Shown one piece after another: positions 12,394-22,862 of a stretch of 64,000 nt of DNA. The stretch spans positions 202,183,602 to 202,247,601 of the forward strand of contig OY856188.1 of the NCBI GenBank assembly GCA_963693315.1, written 5' to 3'. Source of the stretch: Diogma glabrata. Its lineage: Eukaryota > Arthropoda > Insecta > Diptera > Cylindrotomidae. Position 1 is the first letter of the stretch, and each line of letters starts with the position of its first letter. The notes beneath the pieces are model-generated. The model was not told the origin of the DNA. It was given only the letters and a program-made list of their open reading frames with translations, and did not search any database. Made by a program: the position numbers and the translations under genes.

Positions 12394-12983
12394 ACAACAT
12401 ATATTGGTGAAACAATTCAAAAATTAGGTGTTCGTATGGATCAACATAAATATGATTCTAAAAAAACTTCAGTTACTAATAATTGTTCTGCACTTGCTAA
12501 ACATTCTATAGAAAATAAACATGAATTTAAATTCGATGATGTTCAAATTTTGGCTAAGGAAAGAAATAAAACTAAATTACAGATACACGAGGTGTGCCAA
12601 ATCATAAAAAATGAAGAAACAATTTGTAATTTTAAAAGTGATAAGAAGGATTTTTCGAATAATTATTTTAATTTAATCCGATTGTTCTAAAATTTAAAGT
12701 AACTTTAAGCTTTTCACTTGATTACCATTTTTTAAGTTAATTATAACATAGTAACTCATGTTAAATTGTATATCGTTTTTTGTTTATATAATTTATGTCA
12801 AAAACTTTATTTTCTTATTGTGATATAATTTTTTATTATTTTTATTAATAATCCTGAAGATGGGCCTAGCCCGAAATATATAGATTTAATAATAAAAATT
12901 ATATTCAATCAAACGGGGTAAATTGAGGAAAAACAAAATAATAAAATATAAAATTTTAAACCCGGCTAAACAAGTTTATAATA
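12394..12983 (+). repeat. PLE pseudo-LTR, left copy
   Basis: A 590-bp copy of the element's 3' end, including the last 98 codons of the GIY-YIG region (open to the stop at 12690) and the 3' UTR. It ends exactly where the ATG of the PLE coding region begins (12983), so transcription through it would deliver the coding region directly. Confidence 0.9.
12854..12876 (+). ncRNA. Hammerhead-ribozyme-like core (left pseudo-LTR)
   Basis: The sequence has CTGAAGA (12854-12860), a short hairpin GGGC/GCCC (12862-12865 and 12869-12872) and then GAAA (12873-12876). This is the order of the hammerhead core CUGANGA, helix II, GAAA. Hammerhead motifs are known from PLE pseudo-LTRs. Against it, one U sits unpaired before the helix and I could not convincingly pair helix I. 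Candidate only. Confidence 0.4.
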
Positions 12984-15450
12984 TGAATTGTGATCCACTC
13001 TCAAACCAAATGGATATTTCGCGACAAAATATGTCTAATGAGCTAAACATCTCTAATCAAAATGAATTGATTAGTATTAAAAAATTAGCTTATCAAATGG
13101 CGCGTCTTGTGTTTTTGCTTAAATGTAGAAGATGGAATATTACTCCAATTTTTATTTTACATAAAACACAACGAATTTCGATTAATTCAAAATGTAAAGA
13201 AGCACATTCTAAAGTTTATAATGCTGTGCAACAACTAAATAAAGTGATTTTAAATGCTGAAATTGCTGACTGTAATTTTAATATAAAATATCTTAAGGAT
13301 TTTTGCGCACCTGATGTACAAGAAACAATACAATTTAATGAATTTCTTACACAAAATAACAAACATTTATACACTAAATTTGTACGTTTACAACTTGAAC
13401 AAGAAACATTGGAAAATATTAATTTAGATGAAAAATTTATTCAAAATATATCAGATAAAGATGTACCAAAGGAGATGATGATTCTTTTGAGTTTGGGTCC
13501 TAAATTTACACTTCCCATTAAACAAATACCAACATTAGAATTAATTGCTGACATAGAGTTTATTATTTCAAAATATACTGATGATCATTTACGTAAGCAA
13601 ATGCGTTCTCATTTGACTTATATTATCACAAATCATATAAAAAATAAAACAAAATTTAATCGTATTGATAAGTTCCTTTTAATGGCAATGAAAAAACAAC
13701 TAAGTTCTTAAAGGAAAATCCAGATATCCACATTTCAACAAGTGATAAAGGTAATATTACAATTATTGCTAACTTATCTGAATATGAAGATAAAATGAAT
13801 CAATTACTAAATGATGATGAGAGTTTTGAGATATTACGTATTGATCCAACGGCAACACTTGAAAGAAAAAATAATAGATTGATTAGTACATTGAATAATA
13901 AAACGCATCAATATATTACACAAGAAATGGCTAAGAATCTCAAAACTTATATTTCAATTCCTCCTCGTATTTTTGGTCAAATTAAAATACATAAACCTAA
14001 TAGAAATATACGTCCAGTTATCTCTACTATAAATTCTCCATGTTATAAATTGGCTAGATTTCTGTCAAGAGTTTTGAGAGTTTCGTTTACTTCTAAATAT
14101 ACTTTAAAAAATTCTACACAATTTGTCAAGAAAATTATCAAACAAAATATTCCTGAAGAATTTAAATTGATTTCATTTGATGTAGCTAACTGTTTTACAA
14201 ATATCTCACCTCAATTGGCATTAAAAATAATTGAAAGAGATTTTGATGAATGCATTAGTACAAATACAAAAATTCCTAAGAAAGAATTTCTGAATCTTTT
14301 AAGTTTTTGTTTGATTGATTGTAACTACTTTAAATATGAAGAAAAATTTATGAAAATGAAGAATGGTTTATTTATGGGGTCTAGTTTAGCACCAATTTTG
14401 GTACAATGTGTTCTTGATGATGTCATAAATCAAGCATTCCTTAAAATTGATTTTACTCCACTTTTTTGGCATTCATATGTTGATGACCATATTACATCTA
14501 TTCCTGAAAATAAAATACAAATGGTCCTTGATGCATTGCATTCGTATGATCCTAAAATCAGATTCACATATGAAGTTGAACAAAATAGCATATTAAATTA
14601 TTTGGATTTAAGTATTCATCATTTGGATAATGGAAAGATTATAACTAATTGGTATCATAAAGAGATTGCTTCTAATCGATTATTAAATTACTATTCTACA
14701 CATCCACGTAATATGAAGTTAAATGTAGCTAAATCTTTTATTCGAAAAATATTTCGACATAGCCATATAAACTTTTGGAATGATAATTTAAAAATAATTT
14801 ATAACATACTTCGTACTAATAACTACCCTAAAAGTTTAATTGATAAAATGATTAGTCAGGTTCGTAATACTAATTTAAATCAATTGGGTCATAGTTATAA
14901 TTATCTATCACTTGATCAAACAACTAATAATATGGTATCAAATAATGAAAATTTAAATAAATATGCATCATTAACTTATGTTCCGGGTCTAAGCGAAACA
15001 CTTTCTCGCTCTTGTTCACAGTTTGTTCCTAATATTAAAATGGCTATGAGGCCTAAAAATAAAAATAGTTATAGTTTTACAAATTCAAAATCAAAAATAC
15101 CTAAAGAACAACATAGTGGTGTTGTTTATAAGGTTGATTGTAATAACTGTAACACAACATATATTGGTGAAACAATTCAAAAATTAGGTGTTCGTATGGA
15201 TCAACATAAATATGATTCTAAAAAAACTTCAGTTACTAATAATTGTTCTGCACTTGCTAAACATTCTATAGAAAATAAACATGAATTTAAATTCGATGAT
15301 GTTCAAATTTTGGCTAAGGAAAGAAATAAAACTAAATTACAGATACACGAGGTGTGCCAAATCATAAAAAATGAAGAAACAATTTGTAATTTTAAAAGTG
15401 ATAAGAAGGATTTTTCGAATAATTATTTTAATTTAATCCGATTGTTCTAA
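12983..15450 (+). pseudogene. PLE polyprotein: reverse transcriptase plus GIY-YIG endonuclease, one frameshift
   Basis: The ATG at 12983 opens a frame to the stop at 13709-13711. The continuing frame runs from about 13696 to 15450, in the -1 register, so one base appears lost near the A6 run at 13691-13696. Joined length is about 822 codons, normal for Penelope. RT motifs are KIHKPNRNIRPVIS, LISFDVANCFTNIS, NGLFMGSSLAPIL and the catalytic HSYVDDHI. The C-terminal GIY-YIG nuclease has GVVYKVDCNNC and TYIGETIQKLGVRMDQHK. Such proteins prime on exposed DNA ends and copy RNA into the target. Everything else in the frame looks intact, so the shift may be a recent mutation. Confidence 0.85.
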
Positions 15451-15743
15451 AATTTAAAGTAACTTTAAGCTTTTCACTTGATTACCATTTTTTAAGTTAA
15501 TTATAACATAGTAACTCATGTTAAATTGTATATCGTTTTTTGTTTATATAATTTATGTCAAAAACTTTATTTTCTTATTGTGATATAATTTTTTATTATT
15601 TTTATTAATAATCCTGAAGATGGGCCTAGCCCGAAATATATAGATTTAATAATAAAAATTATATTCAATCAAACGGGGTAAATTGAGGAAAAACAAAATA
15701 ATAAAATATAAAATTTTAAACCCGGCTAAACAAGTTTATAATA
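15154..15743 (+). repeat. PLE pseudo-LTR, right copy
   Basis: The genuine 3' end of the PLE, matching 12394-12983. It overlaps the end of the coding region and is followed by LINE sequence after the target duplication. Confidence 0.9.
15614..15636 (+). ncRNA. Hammerhead-ribozyme-like core (right pseudo-LTR)
   Basis: Second copy of the CTGAAGA, GGGC/GCCC hairpin, GAAA arrangement, at the same place in the right repeat. Same reservations as for the left copy. Confidence 0.4.
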
Positions 15744-15751
15744 AGAATGGA
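15743..15751 (+). repeat. Right 9-bp target duplication of the PLE
   Basis: aagaatgga, identical to 12380-12388. Confidence 0.85.
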
Positions 15752-16802
15752 AGAGTTCATAACTGACAATCAAATAATTATAAACGAGCAATTTGGTTTT
15801 AGATCTGGGCACTCTACAGTTCATCAAATCCATCGTGTAGTCAATCATATTAAATCTAATAGATCTTCGCTAAAATCTACTGGAATGATATTATTAGACC
15901 TTGAACGAGCCTTTGATAAAGTTTGGCAAGACGCAGTCTGCTATAAATTATTTATATATGGATTTCCAATATTTTTAATTAAAATCATAAAATCGTTCTT
16001 AACTGATAGAACATTTTTTGTCCAGATTTTTGATTCCATGTCCTCTATACTTAGCATTCCAGCTGGGGTTCCTAAAGGTGCCGTATTGAGTCCTTTGCTT
16101 TTTTGTTTATTCATCAATGATATTCCAAGAGATAGTGAATGTAAATTATCATTATTTGCTGATGACACTGCAATATTTGTGTCAGATGAGCTGGCGGTAT
16201 CTATTATCAATAAGCTTCAATTGTACCTCACTAAAATTCTCGAATTTTTTAAAAACTGGAAACTTAGTATTAACATATCAAAATGTGAAGCCATTTATTT
16301 TACTAGGTGTAGAGCATCCCGTAAACTTCCACAACAACCTTTTCTGATTCAAAACTCTTCTTTGGAATGGAAACCTTCAACTAAATATTTAGGAATTTAT
16401 TTGGATAAATCATTAACATTTAAGACACACGTCACTCAAATACAACAAAAATGTAATGCACTGTTCAAAAGTCTATATCCTCTACTCAACAGAAATAGTA
16501 AACTAAATAGTCATAATAAGACACTAATTTACAAGTGTGTGATTCTTAATATCATACTTTATGGTGCACCAATTTGGTGGGATATTGCTTTGTGTCATAA
16601 AAAGAAATTTCAAATTATTCAAAACAAATTTCTAAAAACTATATATAAACGCCCTAGACGTTATAGCACTTTAAGACTGCACAACGAATTAAATATAAAG
16701 CTTGTCAATGATGTTGCTAGAGAAGCTAATGATAGATATATAAATAAATTAAATTGTATTGAAAATGAATTAATAAATGCAATTAGCTTTACTACCGCTT
16801 AA
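15752..16802 (+). pseudogene. Jockey-like LINE ORF2, 3' part (RT core and C-terminus)
   Basis: Continues the RT directly after the PLE: EFITDNQIIINEQFGFRSGH, MILLDLERAFDKVWQD, GVPKGAVLSPLLFCLFINDI, then the catalytic box LFADDTAIF and TKYLGIYLDKSLTF. The C-terminal region contains IIQNKFLKTIYKRPRRYSTL and the frame ends at 16802 with no RNase H domain. This piece is open throughout but cut off from the endonuclease by the PLE. Confidence 0.88.
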
Positions 16803-17056
16803 TTTTTGCAACGTAGCTTTTAAGTTTAGATTTAAGTAGGTTAAGTAAATATAAGTTTTTTATTAGTTACTAAGCAGACTGAACTGCATTTGAAAATATA
16901 AACATTCTTTTTCACTTATTTTTCGCAATATTCATACTAATTAATTTCATCTGTTGTAAAGCTTACTATTAAAAGCTGATCTCAGTAAACTATTAAATGT
17001 ATACAACTGTATTATAAAATTTAAAGTCAATAAAGGATTATTATTATTATTATTAT

Positions 17057-17071
17057 TATATGTTCTTGATT
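17057..17071 (+). repeat. Right target-site duplication of the Jockey-like LINE
   Basis: tatatgttcttgatt directly after the (TTA)n tail; identical to 9487-9501. Confidence 0.9.
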
Positions 17072-19680
17072 TCCTTGTAGGAAAAATACCAGCGAAAATC
17101 AAACATCACGCTTTTATATTTTTGTTCTTCAGAACTTTTTGAGATCGTGAATGTATGCTGAAGAAAAGCGTTTTTTTTCCATTATTCGTTCTGAATTTTT
17201 GTGGGCAGGCTTAGTACATAAATTTGTATGGATTGGTGGAGTGAGGTGGTTTTTAATCTGTCTTCCTCTGGCAATTCTGTAAATCAAAAATATAATTTAA
17301 TTTTGGTTATCATCATGTTAACGTCCTTATAACAATTTGAACCTAGCTATATGATTAAGTAAATCAACGCTATTACAATTTTGCTCTTTTGACATGTGAT
17401 AATTGCAAATTTTTAACATTTAAATCTATTCTTTTAAGTGTAAATTTTTCGAAAAAATGCAAAAAAACCATCAAAATATGGAGAGGATTAAATAAGCATA
17501 CTTTTGATTAAATATCCTGAAAACAAAAATAATACATTTCTGACTGTTTTGTATACTGCTTTATAGGGAGGTTGAAATATTTACAACTACGTTTACCTGA
17601 AAATAAAGTGGGAGTACTTGAAGGAAAATGTTTGTTTTCAAAGTTTTAAAATAATAATCTCTTGTTAATAATAATTAAAATCATTTATAAGGGATCAACA
17701 CGCAAAATTATCTCCACATGACGTAGATTGCATTACACGTTTTAGAGAAGTCACAGGTCTAACTATATAAATCTTCTAGTACTGCTACGAAAACTTGCTT
17801 CTTTTAAATGACACCGACCAGGAAACGAGATCCCATTTAACTAACAATCCAGAGACTGAAGAAAACGTATCAATTTTCATACTCAAGGAATTTGTAACAA
17901 TTTTATACCAAATTTTAAATGTCTTTGAAACATTTTTTTTATTCTATCAAATCCTTCTTTTCCATACAGTTTCCAGAAATTCCAATAATAAATTCATTCA
18001 TTTTTAATTATTTTATTATATCACTATAATTAATTAACATTCCTTCTCTTAACCACAAACCTCCACTGCCGTATATGATAAATTTATCTCAGTTGATATA
18101 ATTTTTGTGATTTTTGTTTATGTTTAATGTTTTCTCGCTGTTTGTACTTTATAAGCGAAAAGAAAATTAAATTTTACCAAAAACCAAATTTATTTAATTA
18201 ATTTTTCTTTACTCCTTGATTAATAAAATTAAAAATAAATCGTTTGATGTGCTCTAGCATACCTAAGTGAATGTGGAGATTTATTTATAAAAACTGTTAT
18301 AATTAATTGGTTTGAAGACGTTTTCAAGTAAGGAAAAATGTGGGTATAAAACACACTTTTCAAAATAGAGATGTTTAGAAAATCACAATAAAATTTGTCG
18401 TTTTTCGACTTCTTAAAGCTCACGATAAATTTATTATCAAAATTCCATCTACGATAAATCAAATAAAGAACATTTCCAACTCAGAAGTTATTTCATTAAA
18501 AAAATAAAATCAATAACAAAAATAAAATAAAATCATTCTTTCAGTATATATGCTGCAAAAAAAAATAAATCTAACAAAGTTTGTATACTTACGCAGAATA
18601 TTAACGTTTAACAAACTAAAAATTAAAAGCGATTTCGCTCTATTTCTTCCAAATTATAACACATCGATACTAAAACAAAAGAAATTTTCGTTCCACAAAC
18701 AAATATAATTGTTTTTTCCTCCATCAATAAAATCTAGGAAAAAGGAAAAAAAAATTTTCTCAAAAATTAGAAGAAAACAAACAACAACAAAGACACATAG
18801 AAGAAAAATGTCTTGAGACAAAGAGAAAGAGAAATGTTAAAATAGCAAAAAAAAAAATAATATAAATCGAATGTGAAAAAATAGATTCAACCTTAATTTT
18901 TATTTATCAAAATTCAAATCGTTTTCTCCAAATAATAATAAAAATAAGAAAACTAAGACGGAAAGAAAAAAAAAAGCTTGAACCGGAAATTAAAAAAAAC
19001 ATACCTTCCATCTCATAGTGAAGTCTCGTTGTAGACGATGTAGATGGAAAACCAGGTTTAATTTAGTTTTTCATTTTAACCTCTTTCCAATCTTGTTAAA
19101 ATATAAATAAACAATTTCACGATACCAGAAATATCGAATTTGTGAAATCAATCATTTGTTTGTACAACTAAAATTTTAAAAATAACATTTGTTTTTGAAT
19201 ACAAAGATAGCTTATATATGTGACATCTCAACAACCATTTTCTTTAATCTAAATTCTAAAGTTGAATGGTTGAAAACTCGGGTTCGGACATTTTTCATTT
19301 TATCAATTGACAGGTAGAGCCTGTCTTTGATAATTTGTATCCTGAAAATAATATCTATTGTTATATGTGTCGTATTCAACAAATTGATGTTATTGTAGTT
19401 AAATTGTTAATTTTATTGTAATAAGTTTTAAATTTTATTACATAATTTATGATTTCCAATCCTTGCTTTTTCTATGATTAAAGTGGGAAAATATTTTATA
19501 GAGAACGAAATTCGTAATTCTTTTCAATTCAAAATTTGTATTACCATTGTTGGAACTGGGCACAAGTTTTGTCTTCTTAAAGGAGCTGTAAAAATCACTT
19601 GAAAGTAAAATTCTTTATATTTATTAATCATTCTTTACGTAAAAACTACTCTTTACTAATTCTTTACATAAAAACGTAAA
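17072..19680. other. AT-rich non-coding stretch
   Basis: No recognisable gene, element end or RNA. Short open frames (for example 17795-18007 plus and 18229-18462 minus) are AT-driven and have no motif. A-rich low-complexity tracts lie at 18480-18980. Confidence 0.6.
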
Positions 19681-19704
19681 GAATTATTCTTTGCCTTCAC
19701 AACT

Positions 19705-19985
19705 TGCCTCCATATCTGGATCGACTTAGGCTTCTTGGTTTGCACAGTCTGCAGAAACGTCGTGAAATAGCTGACGTTGTTTTTGTCCATCAAGTTTTGA
19801 CTGGTGCAGTTAATTCCTCAATCTTAGAATATTAATATTAATTATCGCGCAACTAGGTATGCTTCTTTATTCAGAATCGATTTCCATCGCACAGATTATG
19901 GTAGAAAAGAGCCTATCACAAGAATTCTACAGAACACGAATAAAAATGCTCAATACTTCGATTTCCATTACAGTATATATAAGTT
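19705..19985 (+). pseudogene. LINE ORF2 C-terminal fragment
   Basis: The plus strand reads LPPYLDRLRLLGLHSLQKRR then EIADVVFVHQVLTGAVNSS. After two stops and a frame change it reads INYRATRYASLFRIDFHRTD and PITRILQNTNKNAQYFDFHY. This order (PPY..RL..LGL..L..RR, then VY.LL.G.I, then R......F....T.YG) is the C-terminus of I/Jockey-type LINE ORF2 proteins. The sequence after it to about 20380 is probably its 3' UTR. It is 5'-truncated and dead. Confidence 0.6.
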
Positions 19986-20415
19986 AAAAAAAACTATTAT
20001 ATTCGAATCAATAATAACTAGACTAGAATAATAACTAGATCAAGGATAGCTAGACAAGTGCTCTCTGCATGATATCTTTTATACTTCTTATACTTTGCCC
20101 TCTCTTTTTTCTTTCTTTCGTTTTTGACTGTTGCTTTTTGCATGATTTTTGTATTTTTTAAGTGTCTCTATTATTATGTCTAATTATTGCGATCATTTAT
20201 CTATGTATGTATTTTTCCACGTTGTGTATTTATACGTGGATATTTATATGGTTGATAGGCTCTTATTATCTTATTACCTGTGACATAATTCGAGATGGAA
20301 GTATGAGCAAGCGCGGTTGCAAGTCTGTTGTAAATACCCGATTACAAAAGAATGAATGGAGACTTTTTTAGTCAATAATCTTAGTACTTTTTTTATTGTC
20401 ATTTAATTTATTTTA

Positions 20416-20552
20416 TTTTTACTTCACCACAATTTTAAATTGGTGTGAAGTAAGTAATCTATCGCGAAAAAAAAATATCTTACATACCCCAAATTTTGTT
20501 TTTTCTTTTGTTTTGGAGCATCCTCTATCTAAATAATCAATAAATATTTTGG
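20416..20552 (+). repeat. DINE-like repeat family A, copy D, left piece
   Basis: Begins with the family's T-run plus acttcaccacaattttaaat end and matches the first 140 bases of the copies at 41935, 48162 and 52066. It is cut at 20560/28253 by the hAT, after which the same repeat resumes. Confidence 0.8.
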
Positions 20553-20560
20553 TGTCGTGG
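20553..20560 (+). repeat. Left 8-bp target duplication of the hAT
   Basis: tgtcgtgg, repeated at 28245-28252. Eight bases is the diagnostic hAT duplication length. Confidence 0.9.
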
Positions 20561-20609
20561 CAGAGGCGTAGCTAGGGGGGGGCGGGGGGCGGTCCGCCCC
20601 GGGTGTCAC

Positions 20610-21535
20610 CCGTTTTGGGGTGACACCCGAACGTAAACAACTTAAACAAACCATCACAATGTTTTCAACGATAAATCACTTCGAAGCCGTTTTGGGGTGA
20701 CACCCGAACGTAAACAACTTAAGCAAACCATCACAATGTTTTCAATGATAAATCACTTCGAAACCGTTTTGGGGTGACACCCGAACGTAAACAACTTAAA
20801 CAAACCATCACAATGTTTTCAACGATAAATCACTTCGAAACCGTTTTGGGGTGACACCCGAACGTAAACAACTTAAACAAACCATCACAATGTTTTCAAT
20901 GATAAATCACTTCGAAACCGTTTTGGGGTGACACCCGAACGTAAAAAACTTAAACAAACCATCACAATGTTTTCGACGATAAATCACTTCGAAACCATTT
21001 TGGGGTGACACCCGGACGTAAACAACTTAAACAAACCATCACAATGTTTTCAATGATAAATCACTTCGAAACCGTTTTGGGTTGACACCCGAACGTAAAA
21101 AACATAAACAAACCATCACAATGTTTTCAACGATAAATCACTTCGAAACCGTTTTGGGGTGACACCCGAACGTAAACAACTTAAACAAACCATCACAATG
21201 TTTTCAATGATAAATCACTTCGAAAGCGTTTTGGGGTGACACCCGAACGTAAAAAACTTAAACAAACCATCACAATGTTTTCAACGATAAATCACTTCGA
21301 AACCGTTTTGGGGTGACACCCGAACGTAAACAACTTAAACAAACCATCACAATGTTTTCAACGATAAATCACTTCGAAACCGTTTTGGGGTGACACCCGA
21401 ACGTAAAAAACTTAAACAAACCATCGCATGTTTTCAACGATAAATCACTTCGAAACCATTTTGGGGTGACACCCGAACGTAAAAAACTTAAACAAACCAT
21501 CACATGTTTTCAACGATAAATCACTTAGAAAACAT
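20610..21535. repeat. 77-bp tandem array at the hAT left end, about 12 units
   Basis: Unit starts (ccgttttgggg) fall at 20610, 20687, 20764, 20841, 20918, 20995, 21072, 21149, 21226, 21303, 21380 and 21456: eleven steps of 77 and one of 76. Units differ by a few bases. Each carries ggggtgacaccc, whose complement gggtgtcacccg lies in the terminal repeat just before the array. The array therefore multiplies a piece of the element's own subterminal sequence. Confidence 0.95.
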
Positions 21536-22209
21536 TTTAACCAGGTTATCCATATAATTTTAATTTATAAATTGTGATAACTTATAAATGTGTGTCCTAT
21601 AAATGTGTTATTGGTTCAAAAAGAATCTATTCTACTTTTTAAAATTTTTGAGTTATTACGTGAAATAAAATTTTAACAATATTAATCGAATCAACATGTT
21701 GAGCATTGAATCCCATCACCACAATTACTCAATAGCTTTGAATATTCCTATAGATACCATATTGACCGTTTTTTACGATATATTATTTAGTATGCAAGCA
21801 TGATTATTTAATGACCAGATCTGGAAACACATATGCTGAATAATGTATAGGAAAAGGGGTTTACGTCGATAATGAGGCACCCTTTGTCGATAGGATGACA
21901 CCCTTGAGTTACAATGTCTCTATTCCAAAATTATTTCTAAAATATCCGCTCAACCTTACTACCTAATATATGTTTTACATTTCAAACAAATTAATTGCAA
22001 ACACCTAAGGAAACTAACAAACAATCAAATTACCGTGTTTGTAAATGATCTCAAAATAATTTTTTTTCCTTTATCTTGAAACTCAAAGAATAAATTGAAA
22101 TAGATCGTTTTTCAATGGACACAAAAATAATTACTGTAGAATAAAATGGCAGTTATGCAATTACTGCAGTTTTGCAAATTTTTGTAGGTTGATACATACT
22201 CATACTGTT

Positions 22210-22740
22210 TGTTTTCAGTTTTATATATTTATATATTTGAATTAAACGAAAGTTTATCATTTAAAATTACATTTTGTTGGGTTTTAAATCTCTTGGAAAT
22301 TTCAAACTCATCAAGTGATTCTTTTAAAGATCCTTGGCAACATAAATGTAAAACCTTCAATTTTTTTTTAAAAGTGGTGAAGCTATTGTTATTAACTATG
22401 TAAATGGTTTGCAAAAATAAACTTTAAATTTTGTTTATTTTTCTTCTTAGGCAGGTATTCCTTAAATCAGTCTTTAAAACATTTTCCGGTTTTCCCGATG
22501 TAAAATTTTTCACAAAAATCACATTCAATTTTGTAAATTATTGAGCATGATTCTAATTGGATATTTAGTTTTGGTTTCAATTCTTTATATAAAATATCTT
22601 TTAGGATTTCATACTTATATTTTTTTAAATAGTTCCTTAAAATATTAGGCTATGATTTATATATTCTATTTTATCAAATATTATTTAATATAAGTTGTTA
22701 CAAGGAAATTTAAATAAATTAATTTTCTTGGCGGTGTATT
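22210..22740 (-). pseudogene. Decayed Penelope-like 3' tail (GIY-YIG region)
   Basis: The minus strand reads IIYKIECDFCEKFYIGKTGK then, past a stop, FKEYLPKKK. A second frame (22229-22414) gives FTTFKKKLKVLHLCCQGSLK, then SLDEFEISKRFKTQQN and LNDKLSFNS. This is the GIY-YIG nuclease and following conserved block of Penelope/Neptune-type elements. Upstream residues (LKKYKYEILKDILYKE) also fit. It is not closely related to the PLE at 12.4-15.7 kb and is much older. It lies inside the hAT. Confidence 0.6.
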
Positions 22741-22862
22741 TAGTCGTTAACACAGTGTACTTATTATGAACTATGTACCTATTATGTATCCTACAAATAT
22801 ATTTAGAATTAATGCTTTGCTGATACCTATACTATAATTAAAAATATTTTTTTAGATTTCGT

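Larger units (their letters stand above)
12389..15742 (+). mobile_element. Penelope-like element with direct terminal repeats
   Basis: A 3354-bp PLE inserted in the LINE RT gene. It carries direct repeats of 590 bp (12394-12983 and 15154-15743, constant offset 2760). I found no difference between them by eye over the whole length. PLEs often sit as partial tandem arrays that produce such pseudo-LTRs, so the left copy is a 5'-truncated tail of an upstream unit rather than a true LTR. It carries one coding region (RT plus GIY-YIG) broken once by a frameshift. Identical repeats point to a recent insertion. Confidence 0.9.
9502..17056 (+). mobile_element. Full-length Jockey-like LINE (about 4.2 kb) split by a PLE
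   Basis: A non-LTR retrotransposon bounded by a 15-bp target duplication. In order it has a short 5' UTR, a gag-like ORF1 with three zinc knuckles, an overlapping ORF2 (endonuclease plus RT, no RNase H seen), an AATAAA signal at 17029-17034 and a (TTA)n tail. Removing the 3354-bp PLE and one copy of its 9-bp duplication leaves about 4.2 kb, a usual length for the group. ORF2 is broken by two Trp-to-stop changes and one frameshift as well as by the PLE, so the copy is inactive. Jockey superfamily is likely; the exact clade needs phylogeny. Confidence 0.9.

Noticed and set aside
12310..12690. A separate 126-aa gene before the PLE
   Set aside because: It is a chimera of the LINE frame and the GIY-YIG tail in the left pseudo-LTR, not an independent gene.
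12394..15743. LTR retrotransposon interpretation of the direct repeats
   Set aside because: There is no gag, protease, integrase, primer-binding site or TG...CA ends; the repeats include coding sequence of a GIY-YIG PLE, so they are pseudo-LTRs.
20605..21540. CRISPR-like array (regular 77-bp spacing)
   Set aside because: The whole unit repeats with no unique spacers, and the DNA is eukaryotic; it is a tandem repeat in a hAT end.
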